DNA from: CAYYNQ01 sp964473105
Lineage (GTDB): Bacteria; Sumerlaeota; Sumerlaeia; MVZB01
DNA length: 64,000 nucleotides
NCBI GenBank assembly: GCA_964473105.1
Contig: CAYYNQ010000048.1
Span: 1-64,000, forward strand
Reading direction: 5' to 3'
The notes under the pieces are model-generated. The model had not been told where the DNA came from. It did no database searches and saw only the letters and a program-made list of their open reading frames with translations. Below are positions 45,878 to 57,000 of the stretch, in pieces. The translations under genes and the position numbers were made by a program. Positions within the stretch are counted from its first letter, which is position 1, and each line of letters starts with the position of its first letter.

Positions 45878-46819
45878 TCACTCCCCCTTGCTGCAGGGTA
45901 TCACCAGACAACCCGGGTCCATGAGCTTATCTCCACTCCAACCTCGCTGCTTAAATAAGGGGATCCTCGCCTGAGAATCAATTTCTACACCGAAAAGTAT
46001 CGTCCCTTTTGCACCTAACAAATCCTTGCTCGCTATCAAATAATTCGGATTCGACGGGATAACCAACCGTCCCCGACAAAGATTATTCAGGTTCCCCGTA
46101 TTCTGGCCCGACTTCTCAACCCAGAAACTCCAGATCTCGGCAACGAGTCCCCTGAAATCATCGCAGCCTGTATAGATCAGGCAGCGGCGACTCCCCCCCC
46201 GGACACTTTTTCCTGCAGACACCAGTAATTCGTCATTTCGGCCGCGAATATTATACGGCCAGACCAGTAATGTCATATCATGGCCCTGCAATAAAGCCTC
46301 CCCATCGGGGCTGGCCAACTCCGTTAACCCGAGCGCAAGATATGAGTGTGATTGCGGAACAATTAGACAGATCGAAAACACCTCGCTCTCAAAGTAGAGA
46401 CGTACCGATACCATGACTAGAGTATGTTTTCGGATCTGATGACTAAGCGTGGCATATTTTCCCTCGTCAAGTTCCGCGGGAGGCTGTTTCACCCATTTAT
46501 CATAGGAACATCGCACAGGATATGCCGCCAGGCCCAGGACATTGGCAATTTCATGCACTTTTGCCATTTCCCTCAGTTCCTCCGGCGGTGGCTGAATGCA
46601 TACTTGATGGCCGCTGACCAGCATACTGACCGGTTCCGGAAGCCAAGGACACTCAAACCGTGGATGTGTTTCGAATTTCTGGCTTGGTGTATTCATTCCA
46701 CATATTTCCTCTTTGACTTCGTAGGCCTGAATGTCGGGTATCTTCATCAATCCTGATTGATCCGGTAACCAAATCACTATATTCAGCTGTCCCCCCTTAT
46801 ACCAACTTTGCAATCCCAT
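45878..46819 (-). CDS. Hypothetical protein, no recognised family
   Basis: I do not recognise this gene. The frame codes 313 residues from ATG 46819 or 289 from ATG 46747, the latter preceded by AGGA at close spacing. It has no signal peptide or clear membrane segment. Hydrophobic strands (for example TLVMVSVRLYFESEVFSICL and GHDMTLLVWPYNIRG) alternate with charged loops, which suggests an alpha/beta fold, perhaps of two domains. Several cysteines occur (CSYD, YTGCDDF, NNLCRG and the final VIPCSKGE) without a CxxC pattern. Its neighbours, a pterin dehydratase and mutY, give no clue. Confidence 0.6.
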   Translation of the reverse strand: MGLQSWYKGGQLNIVIWLPDQSGLMKIPDIQAYEVKEEICGMNTPSQKFETHPRFECPWLPEPVSMLVSGHQVCIQPPPEELREMAKVHEIANVLGLAAYPVRCSYDKWVKQPPAELDEGKYATLSHQIRKHTLVMVSVRLYFESEVFSICLIVPQSHSYLALGLTELASPDGEALLQGHDMTLLVWPYNIRGRNDELLVSAGKSVRGGSRRCLIYTGCDDFRGLVAEIWSFWVEKSGQNTGNLNNLCRGRLVIPSNPNYLIASKDLLGAKGTILFGVEIDSQARIPLFKQRGWSGDKLMDPGCLVIPCSKGE

Positions 46820-47069
46820 TGGAAGTAGTTCGGGTCAATATCATCTCATTTGGATGAGTTGTGCAGGCCTAGCTCTTCCCCCCCGCACGTCACATCCTTG
46901 AAAGGATCCATAGCCCTTTGTTGAATCACAGGGTTTTTCGGAATACCTTTACCTGCCCTTCGAAACCTCGCCTTTCCCCACAGTTCACTTCGCCTTTCAG
47001 GATCCTTCTTGAAATATGTCGATTACCCTGATGATACAGAATAAGATGGGTGGGTTCAGGAGACCAATC

Positions 47070-48191
47070 ATGCCGGGACAGACAAACAGGAGCTTACGCC
47101 CAGCATACGTCAAATCAATTCGCAGGAAATTGCTGGCATGGTACCACCGCAACCGACGTCCACTGCCATGGAGGACACGACCATCCCCCTACGGCACCGT
47201 CCTGTCCGAATTTATGCTTCAACAGACCCAGGTCTCAACTGTCATTCCCTACTACCAACGTTTTTTGAAGCAGTTTCCTGATTTTCAAGCCCTCGCGGAG
47301 GCCGAAGAGTCAGACGTCCTTAAAGCATGGGCAGGTCTAGGCTACTATAAAAGGGCGATCAACCTCAAGAAAACGGCCGAACGGATCGTCCATGTTTACC
47401 AGGGAAAACTGCCGGAAAATCCTGACGAACTACGTAAATTGCCCGGTTTTGGTGAATATACCACCGGCGCAGTTGGCTCGATCGCTCTAGACCTGCCACT
47501 GATACTTATGGACGGCAATGTACGACGTGTTGTCGGCCGGTTGTTTACTCTCGGGGGGGACCTGATGACCGGCGATGGAAAAAAAGAAATTCAGAATCTG
47601 TGTATTGATATACTCGATATGGATCATCCCGGTGATTTCAACCAGGCCATGATGGAATTAGGTGCATTGATCTGCATACCCCGTAATCCGGACTGCGGGA
47701 GGTGTCCACTTAAGCCATCATGCATGGCATACAAAAGCGGTCGACCAGAAGTATGGCCGGAACCAGTCAGGCGCCCATCTTTACGCAAGGTCCATGAAAT
47801 CGCGCTAGCCGTTTTTCGAAATCGCAGGCTCCTGGTCCTTCAACGGCCGAATAACACGTCATTTCCCGGACTTTGGGAATTACCGCGGATGGATGATCGC
47901 CGGGCGGGAGGCAATGACATGCCAACGCCAAATCAGGTTCTCGAACACCTCGTGAACATCCACGCCAACGGTGGGGATATTGCAGAACTGGGCAGGAGTC
48001 GTTCAATATTCACCAACCATCTGATAGATACGACACTCTTCGGTATTCCGCTCAGGCCGAGGGTTAGAATCAAAAGATCTTTCCATATCCATCATCAATG
48101 GCTCAAAATAAATAAACTCGACGATATCCCTTCGAGTAATGCTCAGAAGAAGCTGTTCGAACTGGTCCGAAATTCAGGATTAGCGCGATGA
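47070..48191 (+). CDS. mutY: A/G-specific adenine glycosylase MutY
   Basis: Removes adenine mispaired with 8-oxoguanine. The catalytic Glu47 lies in SEFMLQQTQVST, Asp148 in LMDGNVRRVVGRL, and the helix-hairpin-helix in LPGFGEYTTGAVG. The 4Fe-4S cysteines follow the C-x6-C-x2-C-x5-C pattern (CIPRNPDCGRCPLKPSC). A NUDIX-like C-terminal domain (about residues 235-360) with GLWELPRMD recognises 8-oxoG. AGGAGA at 47058 lies 6 bases before ATG 47070, so I choose this start (373 residues); the frame is open further up from 47016. It is a single gene. Confidence 0.96.
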   Translation: MPGQTNRSLRPAYVKSIRRKLLAWYHRNRRPLPWRTRPSPYGTVLSEFMLQQTQVSTVIPYYQRFLKQFPDFQALAEAEESDVLKAWAGLGYYKRAINLKKTAERIVHVYQGKLPENPDELRKLPGFGEYTTGAVGSIALDLPLILMDGNVRRVVGRLFTLGGDLMTGDGKKEIQNLCIDILDMDHPGDFNQAMMELGALICIPRNPDCGRCPLKPSCMAYKSGRPEVWPEPVRRPSLRKVHEIALAVFRNRRLLVLQRPNNTSFPGLWELPRMDDRRAGGNDMPTPNQVLEHLVNIHANGGDIAELGRSRSIFTNHLIDTTLFGIPLRPRVRIKRSFHIHHQWLKINKLDDIPSSNAQKKLFELVRNSGLAR

Positions 48192-48849
48192 AGGAAATTA
48201 TATATATTACGGATCGATATAAACGGATCGTCGATCATGGGTCTGATGGCTCGAGAGTTTGGTCTTCCCCGTTCCGAGTCAAATAAAAGATAGGAGTCCG
48301 ATTTCCAAACATTCCCCGGAGGCTGATATTCAATCCTGGCTATCGTCGCCAGATGATCAAAGGCAAATATGCCGAACACAATCGCGGCGTGAGACTGCTT
48401 TGTAGTGGAACATCTGTTGCGCCCGGGAAGAGTCTCACACCATACGATGCCTCTGAATTCGGAAACCGGGCCACAGGAGGAAATGCGACACAGTCCCGCA
48501 CCCCACCTTCACCACCATACAGACATGAACTCGATACGGTTCACAATATTTTATTGATAATAATTTCACCCAAGCTACCCATATTTTTCCTCATAAATAA
48601 TATCCCGTCCTGAAATATTAATAAGCAGTAGGAGTAATAATATATATTCAATCCGTTCATAATACTCAAGTAACCTGAGTGGCGAGAATTACAAGGGGAA
48701 CCAACAATAAACTCACGGTCCACTTCAGATAATATGAGAGTTTCAACCCGGGAAAAGACATGACAGAATTATAAAACCTTGCCAAAAAACCCCGGCGCAT
48801 ACATCATATCATCTGGTCTTGTCTGACTTGTCCGGCCGGTCAGGTTGAA
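48192..48849. other. Intergenic region before the lipid-remodelling fusion gene
   Basis: About 660 bases without a recognisable gene. The middle part (around 48540-48670) is AT-rich. A CCGGCCGG palindrome lies about 20 bases before the downstream start. I cannot identify a promoter with confidence. Confidence 0.4.
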
Positions 48850-51800
48850 ATGGCTTCTTATTCAAATGATAAATCCGGGGGCTTCTGGCCGTTTATCACG
48901 CTCCAGGCTCAAGGTGCATTTAGTGACAGTGTCTTAAAGCAGATGCTCGTGCTCTATGCTGCTGCAATCGTTGGTGGCAATGATCCAAACCGCCTTGGCA
49001 GGCTGACCGCAGGTCTGCTGATCATGATGCCAGCAGCCTACCTCCTCTGTTCCTGCTGGGGGGGATTTATCGCCGACAAATTCAGCAAACGCCTCAACTG
49101 CATCTATTTCAAGTTGTTGGAACTGGCCATCATGGCCATAGGTTTCGTTCTGTTTCTGAACGTTTCCGGAAATCCATACCCATCAATGTCCATTTTTTCC
49201 ATGGCAGGGATCGTCTTGTTTCTGATGTACATGCAAAGTGCATTCTTCAGCCCGAACAAATACGGAATTATCCCAGAACTCGTCAACACTCGGCGTCTCT
49301 CATGGGCAAACGGGATTGTCGGGTTGACGACCTACGTTGCGATCATACTTGGCCTTGCAGTCACGCCTGAACTGTTCCGCATCTGGGGAGTCGGCAGCAC
49401 AGGCGTTTCAACTGATACTCAGGGGGTAATCGTTGATTCCACCCTGACTACACCATCCGGTAACCTTCATTATATCATGTTCATACTGATAATCCTTGCG
49501 ATCATCGGTACCGTTTCCGGACTGATGTTGCCGAAAACTGCCCCTGCAAATTCGGAACGGTGTATCCAGGTCAACTTTCTCCCGGAACTCAAGCGGTATT
49601 TCACAATCATCATTCGTGATCGTATCCTACGAAAAACAACACTGGGGGTCTGTTATTTTTGGGGTCTAGGAGCTGTGGTCAGCGGTCATCTTCAGGTTTG
49701 GGGGGAAAGCTCACTTGGGCTTGATATTATTGGTGCTGGCCGCCTCTACTGGGTCTTAGCAGCTGGAATTGCAACTGGTTCACTGCTAGCTGCCGCCATA
49801 TCACGCCAAGGTACAGAGTCGGGACTGATTCCAATGGGAGCCCTGATGCTGGGGATCTTTTCCCTCCCTCTGGCTCTGGCTGATCCAGATAACCGGACCA
49901 TCACAATCGCATCTCTTGCCCTGTTCGGGATTGGCGGCGGGCTCTTCATCGTCCCTTTGAATGCAACACTCCAAGAGAAGACGACGATCAAGGATCGGGG
50001 TGGGCTTCTTGCCGCTGTAAACTACTTCGACCAGACAGCCATCCTCGCCTGTATGGGTATATACCTTTTCCTTAATTCAAGACTACTCATGATTGAGCCA
50101 AACACAATTTATTTGATCATCAGCATATCCACGCTAGCCGGAACCCTTGTCGCATTAATAATGCTACCGGAGAATTTCTTCCGTTTAGTTATTTTTCTAC
50201 TCACACATATGGTCTACAGGACACGTGTATTCGGAAGAAATAATATTCCCGACAAGGGTCCTGCACTGCTCGTCTGCAATCAAGTCTCCTTCATTGATGC
50301 TTTGCTGGTCATGGCAGTGATCCGGAGACCCATTCTATTCATCGTTCAGGATAATTTCCCTGATAAGGCAATCCTTCGATGCGGAATGAGGATCCTGCGG
50401 TGCCTGCCGATCATATCTGAACAGGATACACAAGAAATTCAGCGCACGCTCAAATCGATCTCCGGTGACCTGGAGTCCGGCGGGCTTGTGTGTGTCTTTG
50501 CTGAAGGCCACAAGGCTCGAACAAGCCAAATAATCCCCTTCCATCACGGGCTTGAAGACATCCTGAAATATACCCGGATCCCAATCCTGCCGGTTTATCT
50601 TGATGGTGTCTGGGGCAGTATATTCCGTTTCGAGGGTGGCCAACAAATCTGGAAACGGCCACGTTGCATTCCCTACCCTGTTCGAATCGCCATTGGTAAA
50701 CCCCAGTCATCCGAAATCGACCGTCAGGCCCTGCGCCATGCCATCAATCATCTTGGAACCGAAATGGCCCTAGCCTCAAAGAAGGACACCCCCCTCCTAC
50801 ATCACAGCCTGATCAGAAGCTGTCGAAGTTTTCCCAAGCTGTTCATGATGACGGACCAACGCAGCGGGGAAGATTCTTGTATCACCACGGTCGTGGTCAG
50901 AAGCATTATCCTCGCACGTCGACTCTCCAAGCCTTGGGGCAAACAAAAGAAAGTTGGCATCCTGCTGCCGCCTTCGGTCGGCGGAGCCATTGTCAACTAT
51001 GCGGCAACACTCAGTGGCAGGACCAGCGTGAACCTGAATTACACGGTCGGCCAGAATGTGATGGATACCTGTGCAAAACAATGTGGGCTAAAAACGGTCA
51101 TCACATCACGCGAATTTTTGAGAAAAACAGGATTGAAGCCACCCTGCAAACCTGTTTATACGGAAGATTTGATAAAAAATACCAAAAATATCCGGCGCTG
51201 GCTCGAGATCATAGGGGCCGTGTTTTCCCTCAAACTACGTACGACATCCGGTATCGAGAAATATTGCAAGGCAGTTCATAAAATCTCTCCCGATACACTG
51301 GCAACGATTATATTTTCGAGTGGGTCGACCGGCATGCCCAAGGGTGTTATGCTCAGTCATTTCAACATCACATCAAACATTCGCAGCTTCCGACAGGCCA
51401 TCAACCTCTGGCCAGGTGAACGTATACTGGGCACTTTGCCCTTCTTTCATTCATTCGGCTATACCGTTTGCCTTTGGGGGTCGGCTACCGGCCCCTTCGG
51501 GGTCGTCTATCATCCCAATCCGCTCGATTTGAAAGCACTTGGGAAAATTATTCCGCACAAGAAGATTAGTCTGATGATCACAACACCAACATTTCTGAAA
51601 AACTACATGCGCCACTTCCCACCTGAAACATTTGGCAGCATCAATGGGATCATTACAGGAGCCGAAAAACTAACCGAGCCGCTACGCAATTCTTGTCATG
51701 ATAAATTTGGAATCAAGCCTTTTCAGGGTTATGGGGCAACCGAATGTGCACCGGCCATCTCGCTCAACGTCAGCGATTTCAGGGCAGCGGGATTGCATCA

Positions 51801-52374
51801 AGTGGGGAGTAGATCCGAATCGGTTGGCCTGTCACTTCCAGGACTCTCCATTCGTATCCTTGACCCGGAAACCAACGAGGTACTGCCCGACGGTGAATCC
51901 GGACTGATTGATGTCCGCGGCCCGAATGTCATGCAGGGATATTTAAATATGCCTGAAAAGACATCTGAAGTTCTACGTAATGGGTGGTACAACACTGGTG
52001 ACATTGGTTACCTAGATGAGGATGGATTTCTATTCGTGACTGACCGCCTGAGTCGGTTCAGCAAAATCGGTGGCGAAATGATCCCTCATGTCACCATCGA
52101 AGACAAAATGCACGAGTTACTCGGGCTTGATGACAGGAACTTGGTTATAACCGCCGTGCCCGACGATAAAAAAGGAGAACAACTCGTCGTTCTGACGACA
52201 CTACCGGAGAAAGATGTGGATATTCTAAAGCGACGAATGACCGAATCAGGGCTATCGGCACTATGGATACCACCACAAAATAATTATTTTCATCTACATG
52301 ATATCCCAGTTCTGGGTAGCGGAAAAGTTGACCTCAAAAAATGTAAGGATACCGCGATCGGGATGATAAGTTGA
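48850..52374 (+). CDS. MFS transporter / 1-acyl-glycerophosphate acyltransferase / acyl-ACP synthetase fusion (LplT-Aas type)
   Basis: A 1174-residue three-domain protein for recycling lysophospholipids. Residues about 1-410 are a 12-helix MFS transporter of the LplT type (for example YFWGLGAVVSGHLQVWG). Residues about 440-640 are a PlsC-like acyltransferase. Residues about 670-1170 are an AMP-binding acyl-ligase with IIFSSGSTGMPKGVMLSH near 820, GYGATECAPAISL, YNTGDIGYLDEDGF and the C-terminal catalytic lysine region GSGKVDLKKCK. In the acyltransferase part the catalytic HxxxxD site reads NQVSFID: codon 478 is CAA (Gln) where the family has His, with Asp483 kept. This predicts loss or change of transfer activity. 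The upstream helper FAEGHKARTSQ segment is also unusual. It is convergent with hslU. Confidence 0.9.
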   Translation: MASYSNDKSGGFWPFITLQAQGAFSDSVLKQMLVLYAAAIVGGNDPNRLGRLTAGLLIMMPAAYLLCSCWGGFIADKFSKRLNCIYFKLLELAIMAIGFVLFLNVSGNPYPSMSIFSMAGIVLFLMYMQSAFFSPNKYGIIPELVNTRRLSWANGIVGLTTYVAIILGLAVTPELFRIWGVGSTGVSTDTQGVIVDSTLTTPSGNLHYIMFILIILAIIGTVSGLMLPKTAPANSERCIQVNFLPELKRYFTIIIRDRILRKTTLGVCYFWGLGAVVSGHLQVWGESSLGLDIIGAGRLYWVLAAGIATGSLLAAAISRQGTESGLIPMGALMLGIFSLPLALADPDNRTITIASLALFGIGGGLFIVPLNATLQEKTTIKDRGGLLAAVNYFDQTAILACMGIYLFLNSRLLMIEPNTIYLIISISTLAGTLVALIMLPENFFRLVIFLLTHMVYRTRVFGRNNIPDKGPALLVCNQVSFIDALLVMAVIRRPILFIVQDNFPDKAILRCGMRILRCLPIISEQDTQEIQRTLKSISGDLESGGLVCVFAEGHKARTSQIIPFHHGLEDILKYTRIPILPVYLDGVWGSIFRFEGGQQIWKRPRCIPYPVRIAIGKPQSSEIDRQALRHAINHLGTEMALASKKDTPLLHHSLIRSCRSFPKLFMMTDQRSGEDSCITTVVVRSIILARRLSKPWGKQKKVGILLPPSVGGAIVNYAATLSGRTSVNLNYTVGQNVMDTCAKQCGLKTVITSREFLRKTGLKPPCKPVYTEDLIKNTKNIRRWLEIIGAVFSLKLRTTSGIEKYCKAVHKISPDTLATIIFSSGSTGMPKGVMLSHFNITSNIRSFRQAINLWPGERILGTLPFFHSFGYTVCLWGSATGPFGVVYHPNPLDLKALGKIIPHKKISLMITTPTFLKNYMRHFPPETFGSINGIITGAEKLTEPLRNSCHDKFGIKPFQGYGATECAPAISLNVSDFRAAGLHQVGSRSESVGLSLPGLSIRILDPETNEVLPDGESGLIDVRGPNVMQGYLNMPEKTSEVLRNGWYNTGDIGYLDEDGFLFVTDRLSRFSKIGGEMIPHVTIEDKMHELLGLDDRNLVITAVPDDKKGEQLVVLTTLPEKDVDILKRRMTESGLSALWIPPQNNYFHLHDIPVLGSGKVDLKKCKDTAIGMIS

Positions 52375-52399
52375 TATCAGTATCAATCATGATATCCAC

Positions 52400-52419
52400 C
52401 TAAACATTTAAATGTTTAG
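52400..52419. repeat. Perfect AT-rich 20-base palindrome between convergent genes
   Basis: CTAAACATTT followed directly by its reverse complement AAATGTTTAG, with no loop, lies between the stops of the fusion gene and hslU. A weak bidirectional terminator or a dimeric protein-binding site are both possible; the AT-rich arms argue against a strong hairpin. Confidence 0.5.
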
Positions 52420-52450
52420 AATCCGATTGCACTCTGGAAAGCATAGATCA

Positions 52451-53878
52451 TCAGAGAATGAACCGGCTCAAATCCTGGTCCTCCAGCAGTTCGTTCAGTC
52501 TGGCGAGAACATACTTCCGGTCGATGATTACCTGTCCGCTCATCGAGTCCGGGGCGCTGAATGCCACCTCCTCCAGGACATGCTCCAGAATGCTGTGCAA
52601 CCTACGTGCTCCGATGTTCTCCGATTTTTCGTTAACCTGAAAGGCGCTTCCTGCCAACTCCGTGATGCCATCATCGGTGAATTCCAAACATACTCCATCG
52701 GTTTTCATCAGTTCCACATACTGGCTAATTAGCGAGTTTCTCGGCTCGATCAGAATCCTGCGAAAATCATCTTCATTCAGCGGATCAAGCTCAACCCGTA
52801 AGGGAAATCTTCCCTGAAGTTCCGGAATAAGGTCCGAGGGTTTCGACATGTGGAATGCACCCGCGGCAATGAACAAAATGTGATCGGTTCGAACCAGGCC
52901 ATACTTCGTGTGAACCGTGCTGCCCTCAACAATCGGCAGGATGTCTCGCTGGACTCCCTCGCGTGACACATCGGGACCACTCCCTCCTTTGCGTCCAGCA
53001 ATTTTGTCAATCTCATCAATGAATATGATTCCTAACTGTTCGGCCCGCTCGACCGCCTGCCTTTGGATCTTTTCCTGATCCAGCAATTTTTCAAGTTCTT
53101 CCTCAACAAGAACTTTCCTCGCCTCAGCAACCGTCATGCGTGTGGTTTTCGATCGGGTGGGCAGGACTTTCTCCATCATATCCTTAATATTACCCATCAT
53201 ATGGTCATCAACACCGGAAACCCCGATCATGCCGTCGACATTTGCATTAACTTTTACTTCGAATTCGACTTCTCGTTTATCAAGACGGCCTTCATCCAAC
53301 AAAACTAATAACCGATTACGCAGCGAGGAAGTCGATTCCTCTCTTTCGGTCTCCATTTCAGTTTCGGGTTCAAGAACGATATTCGAGTCCGTGCCAAAAC
53401 CGCTGATAAACCTCCTTCGTCCCTCAAGATCCCCCGTGGGCAAGCCACGATCGAGTAAATCGATCAGACGTTCACGAACCTTTTTCTCGGCACGGGGTTG
53501 AATTTTTCGGACATGTTCTTTCCGGATTATATTTACAGCCGTCTCAACCAAGTCCCGAACCATCGACTCGACATCCCGGCCAACATAACCCACCTCGGTA
53601 TACTTGGTCGCCTCAACCTTAACAAAGGGCGCCTTCACCAGTCGCGCTAGACGCCGAGCTATCTCTGTTTTGCCAACCCCAGTCGGCCCTATCATGATGA
53701 TGTTTTTCGGGTTGATCTCCTCCTGAAGCGACGCCTCCAACCGCATACGCCGCATACGGTTCCTTAATGCTATTGCAACCGTCTTCTTGGCGTCTATCTG
53801 GCCGATTATGAACCTGTCCAGTTCCTCGACAATTCGCCCGGGGGTCAAATCCTCGATTTGAATCAGCGTTTCCTGCAT
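52451..53878 (-). CDS. hslU: ATP-dependent protease ATPase subunit HslU
   Basis: The AAA+ unfoldase partner of the HslV peptidase. Markers are GRIVEELDRFIIGQIDAKKT, Walker A IGPTGVGKTEIARR, the pore motif VGYVGRDVESMV, Walker B IIFIDEIDKIAG, and the C-terminal DQDLSRFIL, whose end inserts into HslV to activate it. At 475 residues it is normal. The ATG at 53878 follows a G-rich run and fits the family N-terminus; the longer frame from 53941 is unlikely. The intermediate I domain (about 130-260) is present. The usual upstream hslV is missing: only 173 bases separate hslU from the SPOR protein gene. Confidence 0.96.
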   Translation of the reverse strand: MQETLIQIEDLTPGRIVEELDRFIIGQIDAKKTVAIALRNRMRRMRLEASLQEEINPKNIIMIGPTGVGKTEIARRLARLVKAPFVKVEATKYTEVGYVGRDVESMVRDLVETAVNIIRKEHVRKIQPRAEKKVRERLIDLLDRGLPTGDLEGRRRFISGFGTDSNIVLEPETEMETEREESTSSLRNRLLVLLDEGRLDKREVEFEVKVNANVDGMIGVSGVDDHMMGNIKDMMEKVLPTRSKTTRMTVAEARKVLVEEELEKLLDQEKIQRQAVERAEQLGIIFIDEIDKIAGRKGGSGPDVSREGVQRDILPIVEGSTVHTKYGLVRTDHILFIAAGAFHMSKPSDLIPELQGRFPLRVELDPLNEDDFRRILIEPRNSLISQYVELMKTDGVCLEFTDDGITELAGSAFQVNEKSENIGARRLHSILEHVLEEVAFSAPDSMSGQVIIDRKYVLARLNELLEDQDLSRFIL

Positions 53879-54051
53879 AGATATCCCCCCCCCGTCAATT
53901 CCCCGACTCACCCTGGCCATAACAAATGCGGTCCTTTTCAAGCTGAATCGTGTACCAAGTCATCCCGGGAAACGGGTCGTCACGCAGACATAATCCCCGA
54001 TCCTTAACATTTCCCGAGAACACTCCAACGCCGCTACTTCACGCGGCCAGG

Positions 54052-57000
54052 TTAAGCCATGGGCCGGACCCGGATATTGTTCAGTAGCAGAACTCCCGTC
54101 GCGTTAATATTGTCTCGAATCGATAGAGTGTCGAACCGCCCTGGGTTGGGCTGCAAAGGCAGGTCACGTGCGACATGTGTATTGTCAATATAACCGTCCA
54201 CCTTGGCTTCATCCAAGTCGATGACATAGCGAATATTGGCCCAAGACCCTAGCAAATAAGGAGCTGACTCACCATGCATATGAATAGTCGGCGTGGTCTG
54301 TGCCTCGCTAAGCAGGATTTTGGTGTGGATGGACTGCTTGGGGTCACTCTGGTTCTCAATATAAAATCCTAGAAGAAACTTATTCTTCTCACTGCAACAC
54401 AGATCAAACCGGATCTCCACCTTGCCACCGGATACTTCGGAAAACCGGTAGCTGTAAAGCGCCTTGCCCCGGCCTTCCCGTTTCTGGAAACAGAGATACT
54501 GATTTGAGCCCTTGGAGGGCGTTGCGCTTTCCACCGTTAACGAGGCATACTCATAGTCACCCTCCCAACCGGTTGGGTGCTGACCCAACTGGTCATCTTC
54601 GAATGCAAGTTCAACACCGCCCTTGACCTCTCCGGGTTCTTGTTCAGTCATACTGTCATATTTCAGGCCTTGATTCGAATCGCCCATTTCATGAGTCTCA
54701 GAAGCATCAATCGCATCTAGGTGCAGTGCGGTTTTGGCTCCCAGATCCGACCCACCTCCCATATCTAGTTGAATGGAGGGGATCTCACCATCATCAAGTT
54801 CCTCGTCACCCGGGGGCGACATCTTAGCCACACGGGTGTCAGGGGCTTGCTCATCCAAAATTGAGGTAAATTGGCTTTCATCCGTAGAGTTCGCGCTTGA
54901 GACAACATCCCCGACCCTGCCATCCACTTCTGTATCGGTCGTTTCCTCACCAATCATACTGTCGAACAATGCGAGCAGATCCTCATTATTGCCGGAGACA
55001 TTCGCTTCACTACCTTGGTCACAAGCTGTTTCATCTTCAACGGCCTCCGGTCCGTCACCGATATCACCAAAAGATATTGAATCTACGAGTGCTTGGCCAT
55101 CCGATGCTCCCTCCTGTAACAAGTCCCCGGGCGCCAGTTCAACGGCCGCCTTCTTGGACACAATCGAGTTATCATTCCCTGTAAACAAATCATCCATCAC
55201 AACAGACGGGTCCTCCAGTCCGCCGCCGGTCGAGTCACCCGATGTCAAAACATCACCACCCCCGAATAGCTTATCGAGATTCAGATCCCCACCCGAATCT
55301 TCGGTCACTGGAGACTCGCCTGACCGGTCTGATCCTGCATCATGATTACCGTCGTCTTTCCCAAGAATTTCGCGGAAAACAGTTTCATTCGAAGCATCAA
55401 CGGCGTCGGATGTCGATCCCGGGATTTCACCCCCCATCGTTTCATCCAATGATGAATCACTTTTATTCAGGACTCCGCCTAACGGGTCCACACTACTGGT
55501 CATGGCTTGTGGCGTGAATATTTCGGATTCACCCTGAGCCGTGCCCCCGCCCCCGGTTTCCGATCCAGTGTCGACGAGCATTGCCGGGGTTCCGCCCTCC
55601 GCTAGTCCTCGCATGGGCCGCATACTCCCGGTGAACTCGGTCAATGTATTCATCAATGCCACCTGTTCCCTTTTTAGTCTGCTTCCACGTATCCAGACCA
55701 AAATAAAGAGCACAAAAAGGAGGGCAGCCGCCCCCAATGCGCCATACATCATTCTCCAGTGGTCTCCGCTTGGCTTGATCATACTCAATCGACTAGTCTC
55801 AAGCTGCTGGATCCGCTTATCGAGTTCCGTTATTTCTGAATCCGCCGTCGGACCGTAATTGACAGGGTCCAAGAACTTGATCTGGTCCCACTTCCCCCGG
55901 GCTCGCCTCAAGGTTTCAATCATCAACATCGGATCGCCGGATCCCGCCTTTGTCGCCAGCATACGTGCCTCACCCTCAAGTTTCTTGCGCTTGTGCGTGA
56001 TAACCTCATCCTCACCATCGTAGTTTCTGCCTGCCATCTTATTCATCAGCCAATCGACACGACGGTTGATGTGTTCCTTTTGGCCAAACTGGTTTCCCTT
56101 ATCCAGTAACTGAATCTCCTTCAATAAAACGATAGCCTGCTGATATTCCTTTGCGGAGATCTTGCGGTCGGCTTGCTTGTATTTTTCATCGATCGTTCCA
56201 CGAATTTGTCGTGAAAGTTGGTGGTCTTCCTCGATCATTCCGATCACACTCTTGATCTTGTCGTCGACATTCTCCAGTCTTTCGTCAATATCAATAACCT
56301 GCTGTGCGAGGATATTCCCACCACGTAGCTCTTGCGACATCATGACCGTCTGGATCACATCCTTCTGCTGGCTCATTGTCAGGTCGTTCCACAATGCACT
56401 GTTGGCAATGATAGGAGACACGACCTCGCTTGGCTGAATACTCGGAGTTGCCTCGGGATTACGTATACCATCCCCTGCCTCGGAATGTCGGCCAATAAAA
56501 ACTCGTGAAACACTGGCGGTTGCTCCAAAACCAAGCCTGCGGAGCTTCCCGAGCACCACGGTTGCATCCTCGATTTTGAAATTTCCGATTTGAAGTTCGA
56601 AATACGCCCCGACATGTTTGATCGAAACCGTTGCAAAATTCTCACCAATCAACTTCTGCTCTAACTTCCGCGCTTTTGACCGGTCAAGGAAACGTCGAAC
56701 CATGACATAGTAGGATCCCTCATTAGGAGGATGGCTAATCAGGGCCTCACTCTGGGAACTAATCACCACCGAGCCTGAAAACCCCTCACGACCCAGATCC
56801 AAAAGTGCCTCACGAGCCATGTTTTCACTTGAGAAATGTCCATACAAGACACGATATCCCCCAGCATCCCTGTCGATCGTGACCGGGGAGTAGTCAAGAC
56901 CTTCCAGAGTATCTTTCAGCAGCTGTGCATCTTTCAGAGATTTACCATCTAAGATCTGGATTCGGTAAACGGGATTATCGTCCGACCGGGCATTGGCTGT

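Noticed and set aside
54773..55345. A 190-codon plus-strand frame within the acidic region of the SPOR protein
   Set aside because: It mirrors the Asp/Glu-rich coding strand as Ser/Pro-rich shadow sequence; no start site or motif.
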